From DATJPW01 sp035506215 (lineage in GTDB: Bacteria; Desulfobacterota; Desulfomonilia; Desulfomonilales; Desulfomonilaceae): a stretch of DNA of 17,340 nt. The stretch spans positions 1 to 17,340 of the forward strand of contig DATJPW010000117.1 of assembly GCA_035506215.1 (NCBI GenBank), read 5' to 3'. The position numbers and the translations under genes are program-made. How positions within the stretch are numbered: position 1 is the stretch's first letter; each line of letters begins with the position of its first letter. This document shows, one piece after another, positions 6,285 to 12,944 of this stretch. Under the pieces are notes generated by a model that saw only the letters and a program-made list of their open reading frames with translations, was not told the origin of the DNA and made no database searches.

Positions 6285-6593
6285 ATGAAAAGAACCTTGA
6301 TAATTGTGACCCTGCTCTCCTTCGTTATTGCCGCGCCTTTTGCAATGGCCCAGGAAAAGCCCATGAAGGGCGAGCCCAAGGTCAAGTGCTGTGTCAAAGG
6401 CAATTGCAAGGAAATGACCGATGCCAAATGTGTTAAGGACAAGGGCGAGGTCGTGACGGATTGCAAGGATTGTAAGGTGGACTGTTGCGTAAAAGGCGAG
6501 TCCAAGCGGATGACTATAGCCGAATGCAAAAAAGAGAGAGGCAAGGTCAATCCAAAAGAATGCAAGCCGCCCAAAACTCCGAAGCAAAAATAA
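6285..6593 (+). CDS. Small secreted cysteine-rich protein with two repeated modules
   Basis: A 102-residue precursor. The signal peptide MKRTLIIVTLLSFVIAAPFA ends at a likely cleavage site after FAMA (A22), leaving about 80 mature residues. Ten cysteines lie at 35, 36, 41, 49, 60, 63, 67, 68, 81 and 93, within two related modules at about 34-60 and 66-93. Both follow CCVKGxxKxMTxAxCxKxxGxV and end in Cys. The mature part is Lys-rich and has no membrane anchor. The ATG at 6285 has an AGGGGG Shine-Dalgarno 7 nt upstream; a frame extension to a TTG at 6270 adds only the ribosome site. Function is not recognised. Paired cysteines in an exported protein suggest metal binding or disulfide/electron chemistry. 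It is divergent from the Se/S operon, which may be chance. Confidence 0.82.
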   Translation: MKRTLIIVTLLSFVIAAPFAMAQEKPMKGEPKVKCCVKGNCKEMTDAKCVKDKGEVVTDCKDCKVDCCVKGESKRMTIAECKKERGKVNPKECKPPKTPKQK

Positions 6594-6660
6594 GACGCAC
6601 GGGACCTAACGAGAGTTCCGTCCGGACGGCATCACGCTAGCTGACTGCCGCGGGCGACAA

Positions 6661-6867
6661 TCAATGTAACTTCTCATGATCGAGGGTTTCGCCCAGGTGG
6701 CCTGAATGGTCATGAGGACCATGATTCTCTAGGTGTTCATGTTCGTGAGCGACTTCATAGGTCGTGTGAGCGATGTGCGTGGACATGTTTATGTAGGACA
6801 AGTTGTTGGTGCCGACTCCTGAGACTGTGCCCCGAAGCGCACAAGTTATATCAATAGGGTAGGTCAT
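6661..6867 (-). CDS. Possible small histidine-rich protein
   Basis: A 68-residue open frame starting at an ATG that overlaps the ankyrin gene 3' end by 17 nt on the same strand. Eleven histidines fall in the last 38 residues, mostly in HEHEHLENHGPHDHSGH and LDHEKLH, a pattern seen in nickel, zinc or copper binding tails. No signal peptide or membrane segment is visible. The ribosome site is poor (an AGG about 9 nt upstream), so translation would rely on coupling to the ankyrin stop. No family is recognised. The biased His/Glu/Asp composition is unusual for a random frame but does not prove coding. Confidence 0.45.
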   Translation of the reverse strand: MTYPIDITCALRGTVSGVGTNNLSYINMSTHIAHTTYEVAHEHEHLENHGPHDHSGHLGETLDHEKLH

Positions 6868-7957
6868 CAACCGACCTGGGATTCAATTCTGCTCCCCAGG
6901 CCAGCAGAAGCTGCACTACTTGCGCTGAACCAGCCTTGGAAGCTACTAAAAGGGGAGTGTACCCTTTGGAATTCCCACCGTTAACATCAACTCCCCAATC
7001 CAATAACGTCTTGACTACTGTAGTTTGAGCTGCGGCGCACGCGCATAACATCGCGGTATGACCCCCCGCCGTTTCGGCATTGGCGTCGGCGCCATTACTC
7101 AAGAGGACATTGACCACTTCATTATGACCTCTGAAGCAAGCGATCATCAGCGGCGTTCTTCCTAATGAGTCCCTCGCGTTCGCGTCAACTTGATTTTCCA
7201 GCAGACACCGGACGACCTCGGTGTTCCCGGAGGATGCGGCCAGCAAAAGAGGCGTGCGGCCATGCCGGTCCCTGACGTCGGTCCTGGCGCCGCGCAATAA
7301 CAACAGCTCGACAAGTTGCTTATTTCCGGATCGGCACGCCAGTAATAGAGGAGTTCTGTCGGACTGGTCTTTGGCGTCTAGATCTGCCCCTTGGTCAACA
7401 AGTAATTTCGCAATGTCCTTATGGTCTTCAAAAACAGCCCATGCCAGGGCTGTCCAACCTATTCTATCGCGAGCGTTCACTTCGGCTCCATTTTCCAGGA
7501 GCAGCGCCACGAGGTCTCGATGGCCCTCTGTAGCCGCAAGGATCAAAGCCGTGCGGCCCGCTCCGTCTCTTGTTTGCGGCTGAGCGCCGGCTTGAATAAG
7601 GAGCTTTACGATATCCAGGTGATTGCCCCTGCAGGCCTCTATAAGAGGTGTCTTGCCAAACTGATCCGCTGCGTCGACATTGGCTCCGCGGGCTATGAGA
7701 AGCTCTACCACCTTGGTATGGCCTCTGAACGACGCCCCTGCTAATGCGGTCCTGCCCCTGTTGTTCCTAGCTTCGATGTCAGCCCCTCGTTCCAAGAGCA
7801 ACGCCACCATATCGTGATCACCCAGAAAGGCGGCGAAGAACAAGGCTGTCGCTCCGAACACATCCTCCTTTGCATTGATCTCAACACCAACGGCGAGAAG
7901 GCGCCCGACCTCTTCAAGGTTTCCTGACCTGGCAGCTTCTATCAGATCAAAATCCAT
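6851..7957 (-). CDS. Ankyrin-repeat protein (11 repeats)
   Basis: A 368-residue protein built almost entirely of eleven consecutive ankyrin repeats of exactly 33 residues, with only a short tail after the last one. Repeats follow the consensus G(R/K)TPLxxAxxxGHxxVVxLLLxxGAxxNAxD, for example GRTPLLLAASSGNTEVVRCL. There is no signal peptide, no membrane segment and no enzymatic domain, so this is a cytoplasmic protein-binding scaffold. The first repeat starts at residue 1-5 (DFDLIEAARSGNLEEV), a common N-cap arrangement, which supports the ATG at 7957. An AAGGGGC lies about 12 nt upstream, somewhat far. The near-identical spacing shows recent or well-maintained repeat expansion. The binding partner is unknown; the gene is divergent from the TPR operon. 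Confidence 0.93.
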   Translation of the reverse strand: MDFDLIEAARSGNLEEVGRLLAVGVEINAKEDVFGATALFFAAFLGDHDMVALLLERGADIEARNNRGRTALAGASFRGHTKVVELLIARGANVDAADQFGKTPLIEACRGNHLDIVKLLIQAGAQPQTRDGAGRTALILAATEGHRDLVALLLENGAEVNARDRIGWTALAWAVFEDHKDIAKLLVDQGADLDAKDQSDRTPLLLACRSGNKQLVELLLLRGARTDVRDRHGRTPLLLAASSGNTEVVRCLLENQVDANARDSLGRTPLMIACFRGHNEVVNVLLSNGADANAETAGGHTAMLCACAAAQTTVVKTLLDWGVDVNGGNSKGYTPLLVASKAGSAQVVQLLLAWGAELNPRSVDDLPY

Positions 7958-8434
7958 GATTTTTCGTGCGCCCCTTGATCACAGACTGAACATCGGCTTG
8001 TGATGAAGAGTTAATCGAGTACAGCATGATCTGTTGGATTTCCCCTGGAACGTTCCTACCCATTGATGTGTCCGAACTCAATGTAGGAAGATTGACTTCG
8101 AGCAGCGGAATAGATTTGTTACGCCATCTTAAAATCAAACGCTGTATACCGTAATCACGATTTGCGCTTTTGCACACATGATGTATTCGGTTAGACGGGC
8201 AACAATCAATCGTGGCCTGATCAAAGACGATCCAATGTTGATTTGGGATTGCCCCCGTTGTGGCCGGGTACCTGTGTCATTATAGCAAAACAGGACCGGC
8301 CGAACAAGAAATGCGCGAAAGCGACGGCGTGTGAGGCGGGATGATTGGTGTTGTTTGTCAGTGCAGGGCTCAGGTTGCTGCTGGTAGTTAAAGTCAGGAC
8401 TTGTAGTCTTGGCACGTTGTGGAGGCGACTGACA

Positions 8435-8501
8435 TTGACAGTAATTTTCGTCGCATAGTAGTGCTGTGAACTTTGACACAGCGAAGTGCATTTACATAGA
8501 C
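8435..8501 (+). promoter_or_regulatory. Candidate promoter region of the TPR operon
   Basis: Two perfect TTGACA -35 hexamers (8435-8440 and 8473-8478) precede the TPR operon, but no -10 better than 3 of 6 falls at 16-18 bp from either. The second lies inside the inverted repeat GCTGTG-N8-CACAGC (8463-8482), a possible operator. Regulation is plausible; exact promoter positions are uncertain. Confidence 0.3.
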
Positions 8502-8528
8502 AAAAATATTAAAGTTATGCTATCATCA

Positions 8529-8549
8529 ATGGCGGCATTATGCTGCCAT
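8529..8549. repeat. 21-bp imperfect palindrome upstream of TPR gene 1
   Basis: Arms ATGGCGGCAT and ATGCTGCCAT (9 of 10 pairs) flank a single central T. It ends 3 nt before the TGGAG ribosome site of the first TPR gene. It could be an operator or, in RNA, a hairpin next to the Shine-Dalgarno. The single-base centre favours a DNA-binding site or a cruciform over a stable RNA loop. Confidence 0.5.
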
Positions 8550-8564
8550 AAATGGAGTTTTTGG

Positions 8565-10037
8565 ATGTCTAGCTTCAAATGGGTCGCTGTGGCGCTCGGA
8601 ATAGCAATCCTTCTCGGTCATCCTCCGCATGTGCGTGCTGACTCGGTGGAGGAGCGCCTCGAAAGAGCCAAGATTGCCCAAAGAGCCGGTGATCACTCAA
8701 GGGCCGTCGAAGAATACACTCGAGCGATCCGGCTTGGCGGCGCAAATGCGGACCTTTATCTGCGGCGCGGGTTATCTTATGAGAAGCTGGGGAATTACGG
8801 GGAAGCTATCAATGACTATACCAGGGCGGCCCAACTGGAGCCCCGTTCAGGCATTGCTTACAACAATCGTGGAAGTGTGTACTACCGCCAGGGAGATTTT
8901 GATAAAGCCATCGGAGATTTGACCAAAGCAATCGAACTCAATCCCTCTCATGCATTGGCATATTATAATCGCGGAAATGCTTATCAAAGGAAGGGTGATT
9001 TCGACCGGGCGATTGCGGATTTCACGCGTGCCATTGAGATCAATCCCGGCGATCCGGACGCCTACAACAACCGGGGCTGGGCCTTATTGCAGAAGAACAA
9101 TCCTGAAGATTCCATTGGAGATTTCAGCCGCGCCCTTGAGTTGGATCCAAAATATGCCCTTGCCTATTACAACCGAGGTAGCGCTCGGCTGAAGAGCGGT
9201 GACGCGGCCGGGTCAATTGTGGATCTCAGCAAAGCCATCGAGTTGAATCCGGAGTATTGGCTCGCCTACTTTCAAAGAGGGAACGCTTACTTCAACAAAG
9301 ATCAGCTTGAAAAGGCCATCGATGATTACAGTCATGCGGTTCGCATTACTCCCGATCACGCGGACGTTTACAATAATCGAGGATGGGCGTTTTTCAAGAA
9401 AGGCAATAACGTTCAGGCACAAAGGGACATATCAAAGGCCATCTCACTGAACCCGAACCTCAGCCGGGCTTACGTCAATTTAGGCTGGGTTCACAAGAGT
9501 ATTGGCGAATGCCCCAAGGCGATAACAGATTTTTCGCGCGCATTGGAACTGGACGGCAAAACTGCCGCTGCGTATGCATATCGCGGATCTTGCTATCTGC
9601 TGACAAATCAGCCTGACAAGGCGATGTCCGATCTGGATCAGGCAGTGGATTTGGGTTTTCGTGAGCCGGAGGCTCTGTTGCAGCTCGGAATATTGAAGGA
9701 AAAAACCGGTGATTACGATGCCGCAGTCAAGCTTTTCGGCACACTGGTATCACTCAAGCCTGAAGACCCGGCCGGTCATTTGAACTTGGGTGTGGCACTG
9801 GGCAAAAGTGGACGGATCGCAGATGCTATTGGAGAATTCAACAAGACCTTGGAACTGAATCCGAAATACCGCGAAGCGCTACTCTATAGGGCGCTGGCCT
9901 TTGAATTTCTGGGTGAGAGAGACAAAGCGAAATCGGATTTGACCGCCGCTCTGGCCGTTCCGGAGGACAAGGAAGGGGCCTCAGTCAGGGAGCCCGTTAA
10001 GGCTTCTCGTTTGAAGGATATGTTAACGGCCCGATGA
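8565..10037 (+). CDS. Secreted TPR-repeat protein 1 (about 13 repeats)
   Basis: A 490-residue precursor: signal peptide MSSFKWVAVALGIAILLGHP with likely cleavage after HVRA, then about 13 back-to-back 34-residue tetratricopeptide repeats filling the rest of the protein. Repeats follow AxAYxNRGxAYxxxGDxxxAIxDxxxAIELNPxx, the NRG-type TPR typical of exported bacterial proteins. There is no other domain. It should be a periplasmic or surface protein-interaction scaffold. The start is the ATG at 8565, with a GGAG 7 nt upstream and a proper signal peptide directly after it; the frame extends to 8466 but that adds a non-signal-like N-terminus. It is followed by a second, similar TPR gene and ald. 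The two TPR proteins look like an ancient tandem duplication, but they are too diverged to judge by eye. Confidence 0.88.
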   Translation: MSSFKWVAVALGIAILLGHPPHVRADSVEERLERAKIAQRAGDHSRAVEEYTRAIRLGGANADLYLRRGLSYEKLGNYGEAINDYTRAAQLEPRSGIAYNNRGSVYYRQGDFDKAIGDLTKAIELNPSHALAYYNRGNAYQRKGDFDRAIADFTRAIEINPGDPDAYNNRGWALLQKNNPEDSIGDFSRALELDPKYALAYYNRGSARLKSGDAAGSIVDLSKAIELNPEYWLAYFQRGNAYFNKDQLEKAIDDYSHAVRITPDHADVYNNRGWAFFKKGNNVQAQRDISKAISLNPNLSRAYVNLGWVHKSIGECPKAITDFSRALELDGKTAAAYAYRGSCYLLTNQPDKAMSDLDQAVDLGFREPEALLQLGILKEKTGDYDAAVKLFGTLVSLKPEDPAGHLNLGVALGKSGRIADAIGEFNKTLELNPKYREALLYRALAFEFLGERDKAKSDLTAALAVPEDKEGASVREPVKASRLKDMLTAR

Positions 10038-10102
10038 ATAAGATACGGAATATTATAAACCTTTCTTAGCTAATGAAGTGAATGACCAAGCTTGTGTTAT
10101 TG

Positions 10103-10122
10103 AATTGAAAGCAATTGAAAGC
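10103..10122 (+). repeat. Tandem 10-bp repeat in the leader of TPR gene 2
   Basis: AATTGAAAGC occurs twice head to tail, ending 3 nt before an alternative ATG (10126) of the second TPR gene. It may be a slippage product. A regulatory role is not evident. Confidence 0.5.
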
Positions 10123-10164
10123 ACCATGTTACAGCCTAGGGACTGCAGGGGCATACAAGCGTCG

Positions 10165-11757
10165 ATGAGTAAAGGCGTTTGCGAGGAGAAAAGTCGGATT
10201 GTCTGTGCTTTGACGTGCCTGATGATTCTCGCCGTTTCTCTCGCGCTGTTAACACCGGACTTAGTTTTAGGCCGTGAGAGCGCAACGAGTGTCTATTCGC
10301 AGGCCGTGGAAGCTCATTGGAAATGGGACCTGGATAAGGCCATTCAGCTCTACAATAAGGCCCTGACTCTGGATCCCGACAATGCACGTGCTTATTTCAA
10401 CCGGGGAGTGGCTTACAGATCAAAGGGCGATGAGGAGAGGGCTCTAGCCGACTTCAACAAGGCATTGTCGAAAGATCCTGAACTTGTCGAGGCCCTGTAT
10501 GGCCGTGGTCTCATATACCTGCACAGAAAGAAATACGAGGAAGCATCCGAAGATATGGACAGGGTGATCAAGCTGGAGCCCAAGCATTCAGGTGCTTTTC
10601 GTACCAGGGCGGAGGCCGCTATGGCCTTGGGCAATCTGGACAGAGCTGAAGCGGATCTCACCGAAGCGATTAAACTTTATCCGCCGGACAGTGAGGCATA
10701 TTTTCTGCGGGGCATCGTATATCAGAAGAAGGCGGATGCGGAAAAGGCGTTGGCGGATCTCAATAAAGCACTAGAATTGAATCCTAAACAGAGTGGGGCC
10801 TTGTGGAAAAGGGGGAATCTTCGTTTTGCCCAGGGCAAGACGCAGGAGGCGCTAAAGGACTATGATCGGGCGATCAGCCTTGAGCCTAATAATGCGGAGA
10901 TATTGAATAATCGAGGTTGGGCCAAATTTACGGTTGGTAGTTTGGCTGAGGCCGAGGCAGATTTCAACAGGGCCTTGGAATTGGATCCAAATTTTGCGGT
11001 GGCGCTACGCAATCGCGCTATGGTCCGCCAGAAAATGGACCGTATGGACGCCGCGCTCACTGATTATAATCGTTTAATAGAATTGAATCTATCGGACCTA
11101 TCCGACTATGAGGCCCGAGGCAAAATCTTACTTAATCTGGGCAAAACTTCAGATGCAGTTCAAGATTTCGACCGGGTCCTCGAAGCTCAACCAAAATCCA
11201 CCGCGATCCTGGCGCTTCGGGGGCAGGCCCGGGTGATGCTCGGCCGTTACAAAGAAGCTGTCACCGATCTGGACGCAGTTTTGGCTGCGGAGCCGGACAA
11301 TGTCCAGGTCCTGGTATATCGAGGAAAGGCTTATGAGGCGCTTAAGTCGTACGCAAGGGCCGCGGACGATTTTGCGGCAGCCATAAAGATTGCATCGGAT
11401 TCGGCTACCGCGGACATGTACTATGAGCTGGGGAAGGTCAATCTCCTTAGTGGAAGATTGGAAAGCGCCGTGGAAAGTTTCGACAAGGTTGTTCAGATGC
11501 AACCGACGCATGGTTTGGCTCACGCCAACCGCGGAGTGGCATACAGGAATCTGAGGGAGTATAGACGTGCGGCAGAGGACTTTCGAAAGGCATTATCACT
11601 TCTAGCAGAAGCTAAACGCGTTTCTCAGGTGAAAAGTCTTCTTGAAGAAACCGAATCTCGCATTAAGGCACTGGGGCTCACAGACCCTCTGCAGCTTATG
11701 GAGCAGGAAGCTCAACGAACACAGGCGGATTGGCCTATTCAGAGCCCATATTGGTAG
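10165..11757 (+). CDS. Secreted TPR-repeat protein 2 (about 13 repeats)
   Basis: A precursor of 530 residues from the ATG at 10165. The N-terminus is MSKGVCEEKSRIV followed by a hydrophobic segment with cysteines (CALTCLMILAVSLALL), then LVLGRES, a likely signal peptide or membrane anchor. About 13 TPRs of 34 residues follow, such as ARAYFNRGVAYRSKGDEERA, and the protein ends with a short tail in SPYW. Start choice is uncertain: the frame opens at a GTG (10078), with ATGs at 10126 and 10165, none with an ideal ribosome site; an AGGGG lies 13 nt before 10165. The gene lies about 40-130 nt after TPR gene 1 and 6 nt before ald, so the three are probably co-transcribed. It is a protein-interaction scaffold in the cell envelope; the partner is unknown. 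Confidence 0.85.
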   Translation: MSKGVCEEKSRIVCALTCLMILAVSLALLTPDLVLGRESATSVYSQAVEAHWKWDLDKAIQLYNKALTLDPDNARAYFNRGVAYRSKGDEERALADFNKALSKDPELVEALYGRGLIYLHRKKYEEASEDMDRVIKLEPKHSGAFRTRAEAAMALGNLDRAEADLTEAIKLYPPDSEAYFLRGIVYQKKADAEKALADLNKALELNPKQSGALWKRGNLRFAQGKTQEALKDYDRAISLEPNNAEILNNRGWAKFTVGSLAEAEADFNRALELDPNFAVALRNRAMVRQKMDRMDAALTDYNRLIELNLSDLSDYEARGKILLNLGKTSDAVQDFDRVLEAQPKSTAILALRGQARVMLGRYKEAVTDLDAVLAAEPDNVQVLVYRGKAYEALKSYARAADDFAAAIKIASDSATADMYYELGKVNLLSGRLESAVESFDKVVQMQPTHGLAHANRGVAYRNLREYRRAAEDFRKALSLLAEAKRVSQVKSLLEETESRIKALGLTDPLQLMEQEAQRTQADWPIQSPYW

Positions 11758-11763
11758 GTTGAT

Positions 11764-12882
11764 ATGATTATCGGTGTGCCCAAAGAAATCAAGGAATTTG
11801 AGTACAGGGTTGGAGTACTTCCCTCAGGAGTGCGTGTGCTGAAAAAACACGGGCATACGATCCTGATCCAAAGAGGCGCGGGCGAAGGTTGCCGGGTCAC
11901 TGATGAAGAATTTAGGTCTGCCGGCGCAACAATAGTCGATGGCAATGCCGAGATTTACGGTGAAGCCGAGATGATCATGAAGGTGAAGGAACTCCAAGAA
12001 GAGGAGTGCGAACTGATCCGCCCGAACCAGCTCTTGTACGCCTATCTTCACTTGGCCCCTGCGCCCCGCCTGACTGAAGTTCTGCTACAACGCGAGGTCA
12101 TCGCAATTGCCTATGAGACCATTCAGCTTGATGACGGCTCGTTGCCTCTGTTGATTCCCATGAGCGAAGTTGCCGGCCGAATGGCCGTCCAGGTCGGCGC
12201 ACATTTCTTGGAAAAGACCCAAGGAGGCCGCGGAGTGCTTCTTGGAGGAGTTCCCGGGGTGAGTCGAGGTCGAGTTACGATCATCGGCGCGGGCACAGTG
12301 GGACGCGCGGCGGCAAAAATAGCTGTGGGGATAGAAGCGGAAGTCCACATACTGGATGTGGATCAAGCTCGCCTTGCTTACATGGATGATCTATTCGGGA
12401 ATCGCGTAACTACGTTGATGTCTAATCATGACAATGTCTCGGCTTCAGTAATCAATTCACATCTGGTTATCGGATCGGTCCTGATTCCAGGAGCCCGGGC
12501 GCCAAAGCTCGTTGACCGCGACATGATCAAGAATATGGCCGCAGGAACGGTAGTCGTCGATGTAGCCATAGACCAGGGCGGCTGTTTCGAAACTTCGAGG
12601 CCGACTACGCACCAGCACCCTACCTTTGTGGTGGATGACGTGATCCACTACTGCGTAGCCAATATGCCCGGCGCTGTGGCCCGTACATCAACGCACGCTT
12701 TGACCAATGTTACTCTGCCTTACGCATTGAAACTGGCTGATGAAGGTTTCGAAAAAGCGGTCCTTCAGGATAGAACTCTTGCGCGAGGAATTAATCTTTA
12801 CAAAGGGCGTGTCACGCACGAAAAAGTCGCACAGGCGTTGGGATATTCGTATACAAGTTTGGATTCCGTCGTGAACATCTAG
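11764..12882 (+). CDS. ald: Alanine dehydrogenase
   Basis: A 372-residue enzyme that interconverts L-alanine with pyruvate and ammonia using NAD+. The length is normal for the family. Substrate-binding and catalytic residues are in place: R15 (EFEYRVG), K75 (KVKE), H96 (YLHLAP) and D270 (VAIDQGGC). The NAD-binding Rossmann motif GAGTVG is at 175-180, and the acidic residue for adenine ribose is in ILDVDQAR. The start ATG is preceded by an AGG at about 5 nt and by only 6 nt of spacer after the TPR gene stop, which suggests translational read-on. It is cytoplasmic. The reaction allows alanine catabolism or ammonia assimilation. Co-transcription with two exported TPR proteins is not an obvious functional link. 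Confidence 0.96.
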   Translation: MIIGVPKEIKEFEYRVGVLPSGVRVLKKHGHTILIQRGAGEGCRVTDEEFRSAGATIVDGNAEIYGEAEMIMKVKELQEEECELIRPNQLLYAYLHLAPAPRLTEVLLQREVIAIAYETIQLDDGSLPLLIPMSEVAGRMAVQVGAHFLEKTQGGRGVLLGGVPGVSRGRVTIIGAGTVGRAAAKIAVGIEAEVHILDVDQARLAYMDDLFGNRVTTLMSNHDNVSASVINSHLVIGSVLIPGARAPKLVDRDMIKNMAAGTVVVDVAIDQGGCFETSRPTTHQHPTFVVDDVIHYCVANMPGAVARTSTHALTNVTLPYALKLADEGFEKAVLQDRTLARGINLYKGRVTHEKVAQALGYSYTSLDSVVNI

Positions 12883-12898
12883 TCTTCGGGTTGCCAGT

Positions 12899-12919
12899 CA
12901 GGGGGCTTCGTAGCTCCTG
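12899..12919. terminator. Possible bidirectional terminator hairpin
   Basis: A stem of about 8 bp with one bulged G and a TCGT loop (CAGG...GCT-TCGT-AGC...CCTG) lies in the 62-bp gap between convergent ald and the pentapeptide gene. No T-tract follows on either strand, so intrinsic termination would be weak. Confidence 0.35.
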
Positions 12920-12944
12920 CAAAATTGCTCACTTATTCGTTAAG

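Larger units (their letters stand above)
7958..8564. other. Divergent intergenic region, ankyrin gene / TPR operon
   Basis: About 600 bp without a confident gene. It contains a 34-codon plus-strand frame at 8181-8285 ending in a CPRCGR zinc-knuckle-like motif but lacking a ribosome site. It also holds an inverted repeat GCTGTG/CACAGC at 8463-8482, two exact TTGACA hexamers at 8435 and 8473, and a 21-bp imperfect palindrome at 8529-8549. A 76-codon minus-strand frame reaching 7947 from a GTG at 8177 is unsupported. Confidence 0.45.

Noticed and set aside
6618..6629. Palindrome CCGTCCGGACGG after the Cys-rich gene
   Set aside because: It has no loop and no T-tract, so it is a poor terminator; a single GC-rich 12-mer is not strong evidence of an operator.
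7947..8177. A 76-codon minus-strand frame ending inside the ankyrin start
   Set aside because: It starts at GTG with no ribosome site and shows no domain or compositional sign of coding. It cannot be excluded fully because it overlaps the ankyrin start in operon-like fashion.
8135..8491. A 118-codon minus-strand frame in the ankyrin/TPR gap
   Set aside because: The composition (Arg, Gln, Pro, Thr-rich, no hydrophobic core) looks non-coding, and it overlaps the likely promoter region of the TPR operon.
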